A DNA stretch of 59,725 nt from Lachnospiraceae bacterium AB2028 (GTDB taxonomy: Bacteria; Bacillota; Clostridia; Lachnospirales; Lachnospiraceae). The stretch lies in contig JHYJ01000017.1 in NCBI GenBank assembly GCA_000621425.1, forward strand, positions 1-59,725, written 5' to 3'. Under the pieces are notes generated by a model that made no database searches, had not been told where the DNA came from, and was given only the letters and a program-made list of their open reading frames with translations. Positions 7,429-17,393 of the stretch are shown here, piece by piece (positions within the stretch are counted from its first letter, which is position 1; each line of letters begins with the position of its first letter). The position numbers were made by a program, and so were the translations under genes.

Positions 7429-8880
7429 TCACAGCATCCCCTTAATGATATGATGTGCTATGTTGTCTCCTTCCCGGTGATCACTGGCGCTCTTTGCTAT
7501 TGATGTATAATACCGGTCGTCTCCATAATACTTGACCTTATAATGTATACCGTCTTCGGTAATCTCCATCCCCATGGCTTCCAACTCTTTTCTCATTGCG
7601 CTGCTCATGGTCTTATATCCTTTGAACAGTTCTTTTATCCGCTTGACACGCTCAGCCGAGAAACCTTTATAACCATTTGAATTCGAAATATCATCAAGTA
7701 TATCGGCGCGTCTTGAATCAGCCGGCATATTCCTTCTGGCTTCCAGCAGGACGCTCAGTATGATATCCTTTATCTCTCCGTCATACAGATCCTTCTCATC
7801 ACCCATGTACAAAAGCGGCATGGACGTAAGCCCGTTCATCTTCGCGCGCAATCCGTTATTCTCTGCCTGCAGCGCCTCAACCTGGTTCCTATACTGATCC
7901 ACTTGTGCTTCCAGCGACTTGATTTCCTCATCTACAGAAGCCAGCAGATCATTAGCCAGGTTCTGTGCCTCTTCCCCGCGCTCAATAGCTTTGCGGCTTT
8001 CTTCCTCCATACGCAACCGCTCATCGCGGGACTGCTTTATCCTTTCCTGCAACACCGCCTGGCGTACGCCGTTCCATGTATACAGTTCATCGACCTTCTG
8101 GATCTTTGCATAAGAGATCACATGGTTCACTACTTTCTCAAGCAGCAAATCCGGCCGTTTTTCAAAACGCTCACATTTAAACCCCTTATGCCTCTTCGAA
8201 GATGACAGATAATAAATCCCTATCGCCCCATCTGTCTCTGTCTTGCGAAAACACTTTTCTCGAAACACCCGATCACATCCGCAGGAATCAGCTAGCAAAA
8301 TATGCGCCGCGCCCTTCAGACGGCTTGCAAGCCAGGTAACATCCACAGCCGGTTCTCCGGATCCCTTTCTCGATACATAAACGATTGGCAAATGATATTC
8401 TTTCTGCCCACGGAATATCCCTCTTAGCCATTCTGTATCTCTTTCTCCAACGCTTATCGGAACTCGCAACGTATCCAGGCCGGCATCGTCCTTTATATAT
8501 CCTCTTTCTATCAGCATGGTGATAATATGCGGAGTTGAGAAACTTGAATCCGTGATAAAAGCATCATCTGAATAACTGCGATCCAACCGGATGCATATCT
8601 TCTTTTCCGTAAAGTTAACAACGTAATCAGAATCCCATATCCTGCCATCAGAGGATATCTTTTCATAACGCACCGCCAGGATATCCTCCTCCGGATATTC
8701 CATGATCTCTATCCACAGATCATCACTGCCGTAGCGGATATTTCGTTCAACATTCCATTTTATATCCGGTATTATATTCTCTGGGTGGTTACTGCTTTTG
8801 TTCCAATCAAGAACTAGATCAATAAAGTTTTCAGGAGTAAGCTTATCCGTTACAGATAGTATCGTAGAAAAAAGTAACAT
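7429..8880 (-). CDS. Uncharacterised coiled-coil protein in the helicase/PLD cluster
   Basis: A 483-residue protein of unknown family. Residues 1-250 look like an alpha/beta domain. Residues about 280-350 are a strong coiled coil (RDERLRMEEESRKAIERG and on to QVEALQAENNGLRAK). The last 60 residues (AMGMEITEDGIHYKVKYYG, then GDNIAHHIIKGML) resemble a small dsRNA-binding or HicA-like fold. It is read in the same direction as the SNF2 helicase gene 82 bp upstream, with GAGAGGTG before the ATG. A sensor or effector role in that cluster is inferred only. Confidence 0.65.
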   Translation of the reverse strand: MLLFSTILSVTDKLTPENFIDLVLDWNKSSNHPENIIPDIKWNVERNIRYGSDDLWIEIMEYPEEDILAVRYEKISSDGRIWDSDYVVNFTEKKICIRLDRSYSDDAFITDSSFSTPHIITMLIERGYIKDDAGLDTLRVPISVGERDTEWLRGIFRGQKEYHLPIVYVSRKGSGEPAVDVTWLASRLKGAAHILLADSCGCDRVFREKCFRKTETDGAIGIYYLSSSKRHKGFKCERFEKRPDLLLEKVVNHVISYAKIQKVDELYTWNGVRQAVLQERIKQSRDERLRMEEESRKAIERGEEAQNLANDLLASVDEEIKSLEAQVDQYRNQVEALQAENNGLRAKMNGLTSMPLLYMGDEKDLYDGEIKDIILSVLLEARRNMPADSRRADILDDISNSNGYKGFSAERVKRIKELFKGYKTMSSAMRKELEAMGMEITEDGIHYKVKYYGDDRYYTSIAKSASDHREGDNIAHHIIKGML

Positions 8881-8962
8881 CTGTGATCACCTCTCTCAAC
8901 ATGTAATCAACGCATCCCTTTATATAAAACTTTGTAATAGTATCTGACACCACTTTTACACC

Positions 8963-11878
8963 TTAGTTCTTCCAATACTTCTCTCCTGAAAACGGAGTAT
9001 TCGAATCACTTTCTTCAGGTATATACTCTGCCAGTTCCTGAACTGTTGTTGATTCAAGAGAATTAACGTCAATATTCTTTGTGCACGTCGTATCCAAAAG
9101 CGGGTCAACTGCAATTTTGAACTTTAAAACCTTCTTTAATTGCTGCTCATCAATAGTTTTTCCCATGAACGGATAAGTAATCTCAACCCGCATATCCTCC
9201 CCTTTTTCACGAGCCCTATATGTTTTACTAAAGAATCTATCTACTCTTCCAACTCGTTGCTCTAAGTCTCCCGGAGTCCATGCCAAGCCATAATGAAACA
9301 CCTTATTGCAAAATAGATGAAGATTGATTCCCTCCTTCATCACATCAGTACACACGATTACATCCGGATAAAAAGGCGTATTGAAGCGCTTTATAACTGC
9401 ATCGTTTTTTCCTCCTCCTACAGCGCCTGCTACCCAAGCTTGATTATTCAAAAAATCGAGATTTTCAGAATTTACTGTAATATTGTCCGTACCAGGAAAA
9501 AGTTGGTCATATACGATATCGAAGTTATCGATCAGCTGATTTATCCTTCTATATATCCCGGATTTTCCATCCCATATTCTTTCCCTGAATTTTTTTATTG
9601 CACTTACAGACGGATATTCTTTCATGTTCACAGCCTGTTTGGTCTTTCTTCTCCTTTTTGATTCATTCAGACAGAAACAATAAAGCAACTCCAAAACCGC
9701 TTCACTGACAGTAAGAAACTTCTGAATACATTTCTTCATTATTTCTCGTTTAGCAAAGCTATCATATTCAACACATTTGAGAAAATCGCAGTTTTTATTA
9801 TCTAATGATAAGATTACATCCCATACAGATCCTCGATCAATAATATCTATAATCTCCTCTTTTGAAAGATATACCCTATCTGACTGCCCCTTTTCACCGA
9901 TTTCGTAATATTTTTTTATATTCTCTGCCAAAGCGGGATTCACTTCACTCAAGGCAATATATGTACATAGATTTAAAATATTGCTTCTGTAATACTGCAC
10001 CTTACCTGATGCTGCTTTCTTGATATATTGTCCAGGATCATTATTGATATAATCAGAAACTTTCAGTACGAATCGATCATCAACAATTGTTCTTACATAC
10101 CGGTTATATTCTTTTTCATCCCTAAACATTTCAGGATGAGAACTAAATAGCGTCTCTAAATAGTTTTCCTCAAAGAAATCATAATTACTCTTATTCCTTT
10201 GTAGTGATTTTTTAAATCTAGAAACAGCGCTATATTTCTTATTTTTATCTGATTTAGTGACAGCAATCCATCTTCTCAGTCTGCTTCTTTCCTCGGACGT
10301 GTTATCATATATTTCCGCATCTTCGTTATCCATCTCTGTTATCTTTTTTTGTTTTCCCACAGACCGATTATATAAGCTCTCAAAACGGCTCTGAACAGAT
10401 GATAATCTTGCATCATCATCAAAACCAAACTCAGACGCCCAGTATCTTATGATTGCTGTTTCATAACATTTATTAAGTCTTTTATAAAGTTCATCTACAG
10501 ATGCTATACGTCTCACAAAGACCAATGCTTTATCATTAGCGTCTTCTGATTCAACTGAGCCAAATGACTTAACCATGGAGTCTTCCATATAATTCAATTT
10601 TGGATGCGGCGGAAAACTATTCTCTCCAAATGTTTCTTCATAAGATTTGGCTGTTTTTTGCATCATTCTTTTGTCAATAGCCTGCCCAAACTCGTCTTTT
10701 ACATGCGAATTACCATTTTCGAATTCTTTTTTTCCCTCATCACTCTCATCATCAACCTCGGCGTATGTCATTTGAAATGAATCATAACTTTCAAAAGTCT
10801 CTAAAAATCCTATTTTAAACTGCGCATTGTTTTTCCCCTGAAGATCAGCTAGTTTTTTTTGGATCAATGCCATAAATAACTTCTGCTCAATCCCCATTTC
10901 ACCTGATATATCTATTGCATGATTCTGACGGCACTTATATTTATTATCCCCTCCATAGGTCCTTAGACGCCTTATCATAAAGTTTTCCAGATAATCATGA
11001 TCTATATTCCCAGGTATTCTTCCAGGGCTTTCGAAGTATTTCAACTGATTACGAAGGGTCTCAACATTCCTATGTGCTGGCGTTGCGCTCATCAAAAGAA
11101 CCTTCTCTGATTTTTCTTTCACCTTTATTTCTCTATCTTCCTCAAATCTCTTAAATCCAAGCCATGCACTAAGAAACCGGGTTGCATTATTGTCATTTCT
11201 GATATTCTGTGCCTCATCAATTATAACCAGATCAAACTTTGGCATTCTTCCAAATATATTGAATATTTCACCACATGCACAACCAGCTTGAGATGTGTCA
11301 TATTCTTTCTTTGAAAGCCCAAACGGAGGAAGAATTTGTAATTCATCAGCAATTGCACCTTCCAATTCTTTTCGCCTGATTTTACCTTCTATCTTCCCAT
11401 GTAAATGCATGAGATTTCCTGCAACAGAAGAAAATGATGAAAGTCGTAACAAAAAAATATTTTTGTTCATATAGACATTATCTTTTTTAATGATATGCTC
11501 CATTAAATCCCTAGGCCTATCATACGGTTCAAAATCAAAAGCCATTGGAAACATCAAATTATTATTCTCAAAACGCTTTATTTCGTATTGCCAGTTTGTC
11601 TGCACATTCTTCCCTGGAGTGATAACCAAAATTTTAGCAGACGGTTTCTCAGCCAAAAGCATAGCCATAACACCGAGTGCCTGATATGTTTTACCCATGC
11701 CCACTTCATCAGCCAAATAGGCGTATTTTCTCGTAGAAAGTATTTTACACAGCGCAGTAACACCCCTGCACTGAAGCAACGGTATTTCATTTCTCCCGTT
11801 ACCATCAAACAGATTTGCTTGTTTACCGGCAAAGTTTACCACTTTGTTTACTTTTCTCAAATCAACCTTCTCAAACAT
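8963..11878 (-). CDS. SNF2-family helicase (defence-associated)
   Basis: A 971-residue superfamily 2 ATPase. Motif I is DEVGMGKT at 57-64, motif Ia ILVITPG, motif II DEAQ at 221-224, motif III LLMSATPAHR and motif VI QRVGRVDRF at about 873-881. Lobe 2 also contains CTDVMKEGINLHL. A long charged insertion of about 400 residues separates the lobes, typical of SNF2 helicases in defence loci. It presumably translocates on invading DNA. It begins five bases after the stop of the PLD gene, so the two should be co-translated. No nuclease domain is seen in it; the PLD partner may supply that. Confidence 0.85.
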   Translation of the reverse strand: MFEKVDLRKVNKVVNFAGKQANLFDGNGRNEIPLLQCRGVTALCKILSTRKYAYLADEVGMGKTYQALGVMAMLLAEKPSAKILVITPGKNVQTNWQYEIKRFENNNLMFPMAFDFEPYDRPRDLMEHIIKKDNVYMNKNIFLLRLSSFSSVAGNLMHLHGKIEGKIRRKELEGAIADELQILPPFGLSKKEYDTSQAGCACGEIFNIFGRMPKFDLVIIDEAQNIRNDNNATRFLSAWLGFKRFEEDREIKVKEKSEKVLLMSATPAHRNVETLRNQLKYFESPGRIPGNIDHDYLENFMIRRLRTYGGDNKYKCRQNHAIDISGEMGIEQKLFMALIQKKLADLQGKNNAQFKIGFLETFESYDSFQMTYAEVDDESDEGKKEFENGNSHVKDEFGQAIDKRMMQKTAKSYEETFGENSFPPHPKLNYMEDSMVKSFGSVESEDANDKALVFVRRIASVDELYKRLNKCYETAIIRYWASEFGFDDDARLSSVQSRFESLYNRSVGKQKKITEMDNEDAEIYDNTSEERSRLRRWIAVTKSDKNKKYSAVSRFKKSLQRNKSNYDFFEENYLETLFSSHPEMFRDEKEYNRYVRTIVDDRFVLKVSDYINNDPGQYIKKAASGKVQYYRSNILNLCTYIALSEVNPALAENIKKYYEIGEKGQSDRVYLSKEEIIDIIDRGSVWDVILSLDNKNCDFLKCVEYDSFAKREIMKKCIQKFLTVSEAVLELLYCFCLNESKRRRKTKQAVNMKEYPSVSAIKKFRERIWDGKSGIYRRINQLIDNFDIVYDQLFPGTDNITVNSENLDFLNNQAWVAGAVGGGKNDAVIKRFNTPFYPDVIVCTDVMKEGINLHLFCNKVFHYGLAWTPGDLEQRVGRVDRFFSKTYRAREKGEDMRVEITYPFMGKTIDEQQLKKVLKFKIAVDPLLDTTCTKNIDVNSLESTTVQELAEYIPEESDSNTPFSGEKYWKN

Positions 11879-11883
11879 ATCTC

Positions 11884-13773
11884 TTAATTCTCATCAAACT
11901 CTTTATCTATCCATTCTAGGAATTTCTCTATGGATCCATTCCCCTTTGAGGATGCGTTGAGTATCATAATTCTGCACTTTTCAATACTGCAATCAAGTTT
12001 CCTTTTGAATTCATCCTTTTCCAAATTGTAATTGGATATCTGGACAGCAGACTCTGGCAAACGGTCATACGCCTTATTGAGAAACCTAAATAATAACCAG
12101 AAATAAGCAGGATCAATATCATTTTCTCCAAGTTTATCATAAGCGAAATCAAGAATACGTCTCATGCTCCCCGGACTAGTACTAAATATTCTATATCGTG
12201 TTCTGTTATCACCGGCTTCCCTTAACTTCTTAAGCAAACCACTCATAGCTGAAGCCAGATAAAAATAATTATCAAAAATATCTGTATCACTTTTTTCAAT
12301 GCTAAACAAAACATCCATAGTTTCATCTTCCACTGAAATCACCCTAACGTCATACTCTGATGTATGTACTCCCGCATCTTTTTTATCAGCATTGAACCAT
12401 TCTGATACAGCCTCGCCAAGATTTTTGCAGGCAATCTCCGGTCTGTCCTCTGTCCAATTTAGTTCATTGAATCGTCCGCAATACACTTGCTCTCCGTCCC
12501 GATACAACGTGAAAGACTTGTTTCGTAAAAGAGCATCTTCCAACTGCCTGTTATCTATATAGACCAGATTTGAATTTTGATCCCAATTAAGAATTACATT
12601 TCCAATCCTGATATAGTACTCTTGATCATCCGAAAGATCACATTCTATCTGAATAATCCGTTCTTTCCAGTCAACAGTCAAATTTATAAGTATTCTTTGC
12701 CAAGATTCAGCTGTATCCTGGCAATCAACAATATCTTCATCATTTAGAAACAGGCGAGGATCCACTTCATACTCCTGAAGATCAAGTTTTCCTCTGCAGG
12801 AATTAAAGACTAAAGCCGCTTCTGCATTTCTACCACAAAGAGCTGCCTCAGTGAAATTGTAAGATCCCTCAACTATACAACTGCCTTTACGAATAATTTT
12901 TGCATGGATAAATCTAATATGTCCTTTATCATTATTATCAATTTCAGCAAACTTTACCCCTGATTTTTTTAGCAATCTATAGTCTTTTCTTTTAATATTG
13001 TAATTATTTCCATCTTTTGACGGATAGAGTGTCATATTTCCATCTGTTAGGTCACTAATCAGTTCCCCCGGGCCCCTTTTGTCATAATAAGGCGATATAA
13101 TTTGAACATCCCCACCCTGTATCTGCGCAAGTTTGGTTCTAAGCCACTTTTCTTTTTTCCCTGCATCCTCCATATTCCAAAAGAATTCAACGCTGTCATC
13201 CCTTTTAAACCCAGAATATTTAAGATATTCAATAAATGAATTCAAATCCGATGCCGTTGTTTTGTCAGACATTTTCTTGAGACTTTTAAGGAACTCCGAT
13301 AAACTATCTGCAACATTTCTTGAAGTTACTTCGATAGCAGAAAAACATTCAATATTCCGTGCATAGCCTGATACAGTAAGATTCGCCGAAGACACTATAA
13401 GGTGTGAAAGTTTTCGTCCGCGCCCCCCAGCCGCCGTACCGAATAATGCAACTACTTTTGGATGAAAAACTCCCGTTTCGATATATACCGGACATACGGG
13501 TATAGTAAGAATGGTATTTACATTATCTCTCAGCCCAGATATGTCATAATAGACAGTTACGTGATTCTTTTTTATCCACGAATTTGCGGCATTCAATTCT
13601 GAAATCGTCGAAATCTTTCCATGTTCCTTCCCCATCAGCTCAGAAACAAGATGATTTGCAAAAAAATCAGGATCGAAGTCAAACGTAGTAAATATAAAAC
13701 AATCAACAGATGAGTACTGATCATAAATATTCTTAATTTTCTGCAATAAACCCGCTTCTTTTATCCTGCTCAT
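11884..13773 (-). CDS. PLD-superfamily protein (putative nuclease)
   Basis: A 629-residue protein with two phospholipase D half-sites: HPKVVALFG at 104-112 with SSANLTVSG at 128-136, and HAKIIRKG at 290-297 with GSYNFTEAAL at 303-312. Both are HxK motifs followed by Asn and a hydroxyl residue, the layout of PLD-type nucleases. The second half (330-629) is unassigned. Its ATG overlaps the stop of the upstream 398-residue gene by four bases and the helicase follows at once. This pairing of PLD protein and SNF2 helicase recalls DISARM DrmC and DrmD, but the DISARM core genes are absent. Confidence 0.85.
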   Translation of the reverse strand: MSRIKEAGLLQKIKNIYDQYSSVDCFIFTTFDFDPDFFANHLVSELMGKEHGKISTISELNAANSWIKKNHVTVYYDISGLRDNVNTILTIPVCPVYIETGVFHPKVVALFGTAAGGRGRKLSHLIVSSANLTVSGYARNIECFSAIEVTSRNVADSLSEFLKSLKKMSDKTTASDLNSFIEYLKYSGFKRDDSVEFFWNMEDAGKKEKWLRTKLAQIQGGDVQIISPYYDKRGPGELISDLTDGNMTLYPSKDGNNYNIKRKDYRLLKKSGVKFAEIDNNDKGHIRFIHAKIIRKGSCIVEGSYNFTEAALCGRNAEAALVFNSCRGKLDLQEYEVDPRLFLNDEDIVDCQDTAESWQRILINLTVDWKERIIQIECDLSDDQEYYIRIGNVILNWDQNSNLVYIDNRQLEDALLRNKSFTLYRDGEQVYCGRFNELNWTEDRPEIACKNLGEAVSEWFNADKKDAGVHTSEYDVRVISVEDETMDVLFSIEKSDTDIFDNYFYLASAMSGLLKKLREAGDNRTRYRIFSTSPGSMRRILDFAYDKLGENDIDPAYFWLLFRFLNKAYDRLPESAVQISNYNLEKDEFKRKLDCSIEKCRIMILNASSKGNGSIEKFLEWIDKEFDEN

Positions 13774-14966
13774 CTATCTATTGCCTCAATACCATTAACT
13801 ATATTCCGGTACGCAACAGCGTAGTAATCCCTATTCCAAGTCGTATAATCATCCAAACAATCGTCATGAACAAAGGTGTGTATAATCCTATCCTTACTGA
13901 CATCTGCCCAAACAGAAGATCTTTTCTGTTCGCAAACAAACCTGTGATAGTTCAATATTCCTTGAGCAAGATTATTATACGTTCCGCATTCCATAATCAA
14001 TTTGTTAAATCGTGCTCTAAGTGCATCTGATCCTTCTATTTCAACATCCTTAGCCTTTGCATAACAATCTTTGAAAAACTTCTCTTGGGGTAGTTTTACA
14101 TCATCCAGACTTCTACTGCTGAGAAGATTATAGAATACGTATTCTACACAAGTTAAATAAGGTTCAATTTTGAGTATTTTTTCCACCTCAACGGAACCTG
14201 ATTCTTTATATAAATCTTTGAAGAAGATTTCAGGGCCTGGCCATTCAGAATACCCTTCTATGATGCCGCGACACTTGTCCATTAGCAAATCACTTTCGTG
14301 GTTTTGTAGATTATTACTGTTAAGTACCCTAATCCAGAATTTCTTTTCACAAGGTCTGAATGATCCACATACACAGTTAATTAATGCATTCCTACCTTCT
14401 TTATCAAAATCCATAAATTTGTGATTTCGTTTCTTCAGAAAAGATATGAATGCATCTCTTACTTTCGAATAATAGCTCCCGTACAAACCTTCAATATCTA
14501 CAGATAACGGTTTAATACAACTCTGGCTATCAATGATCCCCATATTGATAAGCGGAGTTTTATAGCGTCCATAGTATCCAAGTGAAATTTGACTCGCCAG
14601 AATAGTTCCCGGCGGTTGATCAGATTTCCATGTAATTACAGGATTATTTGATATACCTAAGCGTGCTCTTCCATTGTCACTTCCGATAATCCCCTCTGGT
14701 TGCTTATTCTCAATCATCGTGTATATAAAGAGCTGCTCAAACAACAAAACATATTCTTTCAGCATCCCACCATAGGAACTGACACACTCACCTGCTATGG
14801 ACAGACATAGAAGAGTCTCTCTAAACCCACGTATATCATTGCTTACTGTGGTAATATTCTTAATTACTCTACTCCCAAAATAGGCCCAGATAGGCTGTAA
14901 ACCGAGCGGATCCCGCATGGATTCTCCGGCTATATTCTTATCGTATTGTGTAAAATATATATCCAT
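13770..14966 (-). CDS. Uncharacterised protein, first gene of the PLD/helicase operon
   Basis: A 398-residue protein of no recognised family. The N-terminus contains MRDPLGLQPIWAYFGSRV and TTVSNDIRGFRETLL; the rest is mixed alpha/beta with several cysteines (CVCGSFRPCEKKF near 190). The ATG at 14966 has no clear ribosome site. An in-frame ATG at 14918 has GGAG five bases upstream and may be the true start (382 residues). It is tightly coupled to the PLD gene (ATGA overlap), so it is likely a subunit of the same system, perhaps for recognition or scaffolding. Confidence 0.7.
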   Translation of the reverse strand: MDIYFTQYDKNIAGESMRDPLGLQPIWAYFGSRVIKNITTVSNDIRGFRETLLCLSIAGECVSSYGGMLKEYVLLFEQLFIYTMIENKQPEGIIGSDNGRARLGISNNPVITWKSDQPPGTILASQISLGYYGRYKTPLINMGIIDSQSCIKPLSVDIEGLYGSYYSKVRDAFISFLKKRNHKFMDFDKEGRNALINCVCGSFRPCEKKFWIRVLNSNNLQNHESDLLMDKCRGIIEGYSEWPGPEIFFKDLYKESGSVEVEKILKIEPYLTCVEYVFYNLLSSRSLDDVKLPQEKFFKDCYAKAKDVEIEGSDALRARFNKLIMECGTYNNLAQGILNYHRFVCEQKRSSVWADVSKDRIIHTFVHDDCLDDYTTWNRDYYAVAYRNIVNGIEAIDR

Positions 14967-15137
14967 AGAATGTAATACTTATAATACTATTATCGTATTT
15001 TCTTTCAGTTCACAGTGACTGGCACTTCTCTGCATCTTTTCTCGTTCTTCTTTCGAATAATCAACACAACCAAGTTGCACTAAAGTACCCTTTCTAAATC
15101 CATCTTAAAGTTGTTAAATATTCCCATGCAATACATT

Positions 15138-15530
15138 TTAGTCATTGAAAAATGTTTTAACCGGCCCTACATCTCCTCGTTTATACAGTTTATTAACAAA
15201 CTTACCGATATATTTACGCCTAATGGAATCATCTGCAACTTTCCCAAAGAAAGCTATTCTCCCACCATCTAATTCTTCATCATATGGTTTTGTTTCTCGC
15301 TTCATCTTCTCCGATGGAACCCAACAATCTATTTGATAGACCTCTTTCACTTCTCCAAAACACACCGAAAGTGCATACTCAGCCTTCTGTACGCTTTCAA
15401 TTTTCCTTTTCCAACATCCTCTGGTAACATCATATAATTCAAGAGCAGACATTCCTTTACGGTATGACCTGTTAATCTTTATAATAACAATATTTTCATC
15501 TAAATCTTCCCTTTCAAGATACTGTTTCAT
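15138..15530 (-). CDS. Uncharacterised 130-residue protein, possible PUA-like fold
   Basis: The start at 15530 is chosen because AAGGAG lies eight bases upstream; an earlier ATG adds 13 poorly composed residues. Motifs are YRKGMSALELYDVTRGCW, YALSVCFGEVKEVYQID and RRKYIGKFVNKLYKRG. I remember this motif set from uncharacterised proteins near restriction and defence genes, but I cannot name the family. Alternating strands with aromatic residues suggest a PUA/EVE-like nucleic-acid reader (weak inference). It lies 58 bp after the PARG-macro gene on the same strand. Confidence 0.6.
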   Translation of the reverse strand: MKQYLEREDLDENIVIIKINRSYRKGMSALELYDVTRGCWKRKIESVQKAEYALSVCFGEVKEVYQIDCWVPSEKMKRETKPYDEELDGGRIAFFGKVADDSIRRKYIGKFVNKLYKRGDVGPVKTFFND

Positions 15531-15588
15531 GGCTGATCTCCTTATGCCTGCATTATAAAAAAACATCATTCTCACCCTGGTGTCTTAA

Positions 15589-17367
15589 TTAATCTGCGCC
15601 CGCTTTGACTCTACGCAGATTATCGATAAGAAAAGGAATACCCTTTGCCATCCAAAAAGAACCACTTACAGAGCCCGAAGACATACCTCCATGTGCAAAT
15701 CGCTCAACATAAACACTTGCATCAAAAGTCAATGGCTCTCCAGTCGCCTTCTCAAAATATTCTACAACCATTGCAGCAAAATCTATCTCGTCAATATCAA
15801 GGGATTTTCCAACGAAATGTTTCTTCATCTCATCCCACAAATATGGATCCCCCCTAAGTCCCCAGCAATCCGGCTTTCTATCAAATATTAAAGAAAGGTC
15901 TTTCTCGATTTTTGCTGAATTACCCGTTTGTATCTTAACCTGCTCATCAAACTGCTTTTGAGCTTTCTCCATTTCAGAAATGCCAAAAGCACAGAGTTTT
16001 ACATCAATTATGTAATCCGGATAATCCTCAATAAATCTCTTGTAAGCTCTGACACACTGCTTTGTCGATTCTGCCACAGGATTTTCAAGATTTCCGCCAA
16101 AAATACTGGAACTTATAAGTGGAAATGAAATGCTATGATAGCCATTCTCCTTAAGCACCATCAACGAATTGTAATATGCCTTAAACAACTCTTCAAAAGC
16201 TGTGGGTGTTACACCAAAATTTGGGCCAACTGCATGGATTATTGTCTTGGCATTTTTCATGTTAAAAGCAGGAGTGATTACTGCGTCACCATCCTTTAGT
16301 GGTGTGTCATACTTTTCGCAGGCCTCAGTCAGTTCTTTCATCCCGGCCCTCTTAAAAATCTCACCACATATTCCGCCACCTGCCCATAGGCCATCATTTG
16401 CTGCATTTACAACAGCATCAACCTCTTGGTCTGCGCAAGATGCATGTAACAATTCTATATGACTAGCGGAAGTCTTCCTTTGCTTTTTTACATTGTCTGT
16501 AGAAACAGCTTTCCTATCACTGATATCTTCACCAAATACTCTGCTGAATACATCATAATTAGTACTTCCACTCTTCGGGCGGTATATCGCAAACTCTATC
16601 TGTTTGAACACTTTGGGAAATTCCTTCAACACTATTTTATATGCCCTTGCAACAACTTCCGGGTCATTTTGAAATGCACCACATCCAAAAGCGCCAAGAA
16701 CAAGAATATCCGCTCCTTTTGCTGCAGCACAAGTCAATATATGCATGGCCCTTTTTACGTGATATCCAAAAAGTTCTGCATTATTCATATATGTTCCACC
16801 ATTTACAAGTGGAGCATGAATATTTGATTTATCCCTAAGATCAGGTGCTGCTATAGTAATAACATCCACAGTAATCCAATCTTCCTTGGGCATTCTTTGG
16901 GGAAGGTCTTCATCTGTTTTGCAAACGATAACCCCCTCCGTATAGATGAGTGAATCAGTTGCTTTGGGTGTATTTAAATCGTGATGATGTTTATAAAATG
17001 TATCCCGAAGTGTTCTGCGATACAGCAGTGGATAAAGGGTGGAAGTACGACATAGGCTTTCCTCCTGCGCACTGCTCCCTTTGGTAACACCCCCACCAGC
17101 ATGAAAAGCATTTGCAAAATTCATAACCGCAATCTTTGCACTGGGATTTTCTTTGTGAAGTCTCATAGCCGCCTGAAAGCTACGGTCACCCGAAACAGTT
17201 ACGAGTGTATCCTTTGTAATAGAAGCGTCAAATACCGGATATTCATCCTCATAAAATACCGTTGTATTTTTCTTTGCAACAGGTATAGACGCAGAAAGAG
17301 CTGGATCACTATCGATCCAATTCATCGTATCCCTAAAAACTTCTATTCTTTCATTAACAGTTGACAT
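15589..17367 (-). CDS. PARG-like / macrodomain fusion (ADP-ribose hydrolase)
   Basis: A 592-residue fusion. Residues 10-275 are a bacterial-type poly(ADP-ribose) glycohydrolase (TIGR02452/DUF2263 type) with the signature GGGVTKGSSAQEE at 91-103, which holds the catalytic Glu pair. Residues 303-465 are a macrodomain with NAANDGLWAGGGICGE at 321-336 and SSSIFGGN at 419-426. Residues 497-592 are a third, unassigned domain (WGLRGDPYLW, FAHGGMSSGSVSG). The expected role is to bind or remove ADP-ribose. It sits directly after a Thoeris pair whose signal derives from NAD+, so signal turnover or self-protection is a reasonable hypothesis. The ATG at 17367 follows GAGGGATAGG; a GTG five codons earlier is possible. 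Confidence 0.85.
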   Translation of the reverse strand: MSTVNERIEVFRDTMNWIDSDPALSASIPVAKKNTTVFYEDEYPVFDASITKDTLVTVSGDRSFQAAMRLHKENPSAKIAVMNFANAFHAGGGVTKGSSAQEESLCRTSTLYPLLYRRTLRDTFYKHHHDLNTPKATDSLIYTEGVIVCKTDEDLPQRMPKEDWITVDVITIAAPDLRDKSNIHAPLVNGGTYMNNAELFGYHVKRAMHILTCAAAKGADILVLGAFGCGAFQNDPEVVARAYKIVLKEFPKVFKQIEFAIYRPKSGSTNYDVFSRVFGEDISDRKAVSTDNVKKQRKTSASHIELLHASCADQEVDAVVNAANDGLWAGGGICGEIFKRAGMKELTEACEKYDTPLKDGDAVITPAFNMKNAKTIIHAVGPNFGVTPTAFEELFKAYYNSLMVLKENGYHSISFPLISSSIFGGNLENPVAESTKQCVRAYKRFIEDYPDYIIDVKLCAFGISEMEKAQKQFDEQVKIQTGNSAKIEKDLSLIFDRKPDCWGLRGDPYLWDEMKKHFVGKSLDIDEIDFAAMVVEYFEKATGEPLTFDASVYVERFAHGGMSSGSVSGSFWMAKGIPFLIDNLRRVKAGAD

Positions 17368-17393
17368 ATACCTATCCCTCACATTTCCACATT

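Noticed and set aside
7429-14966. A DISARM system
   Set aside because: Only SNF2 and PLD-type proteins are present; DrmA/DrmB with DUF1998 and a DISARM methylase are not.
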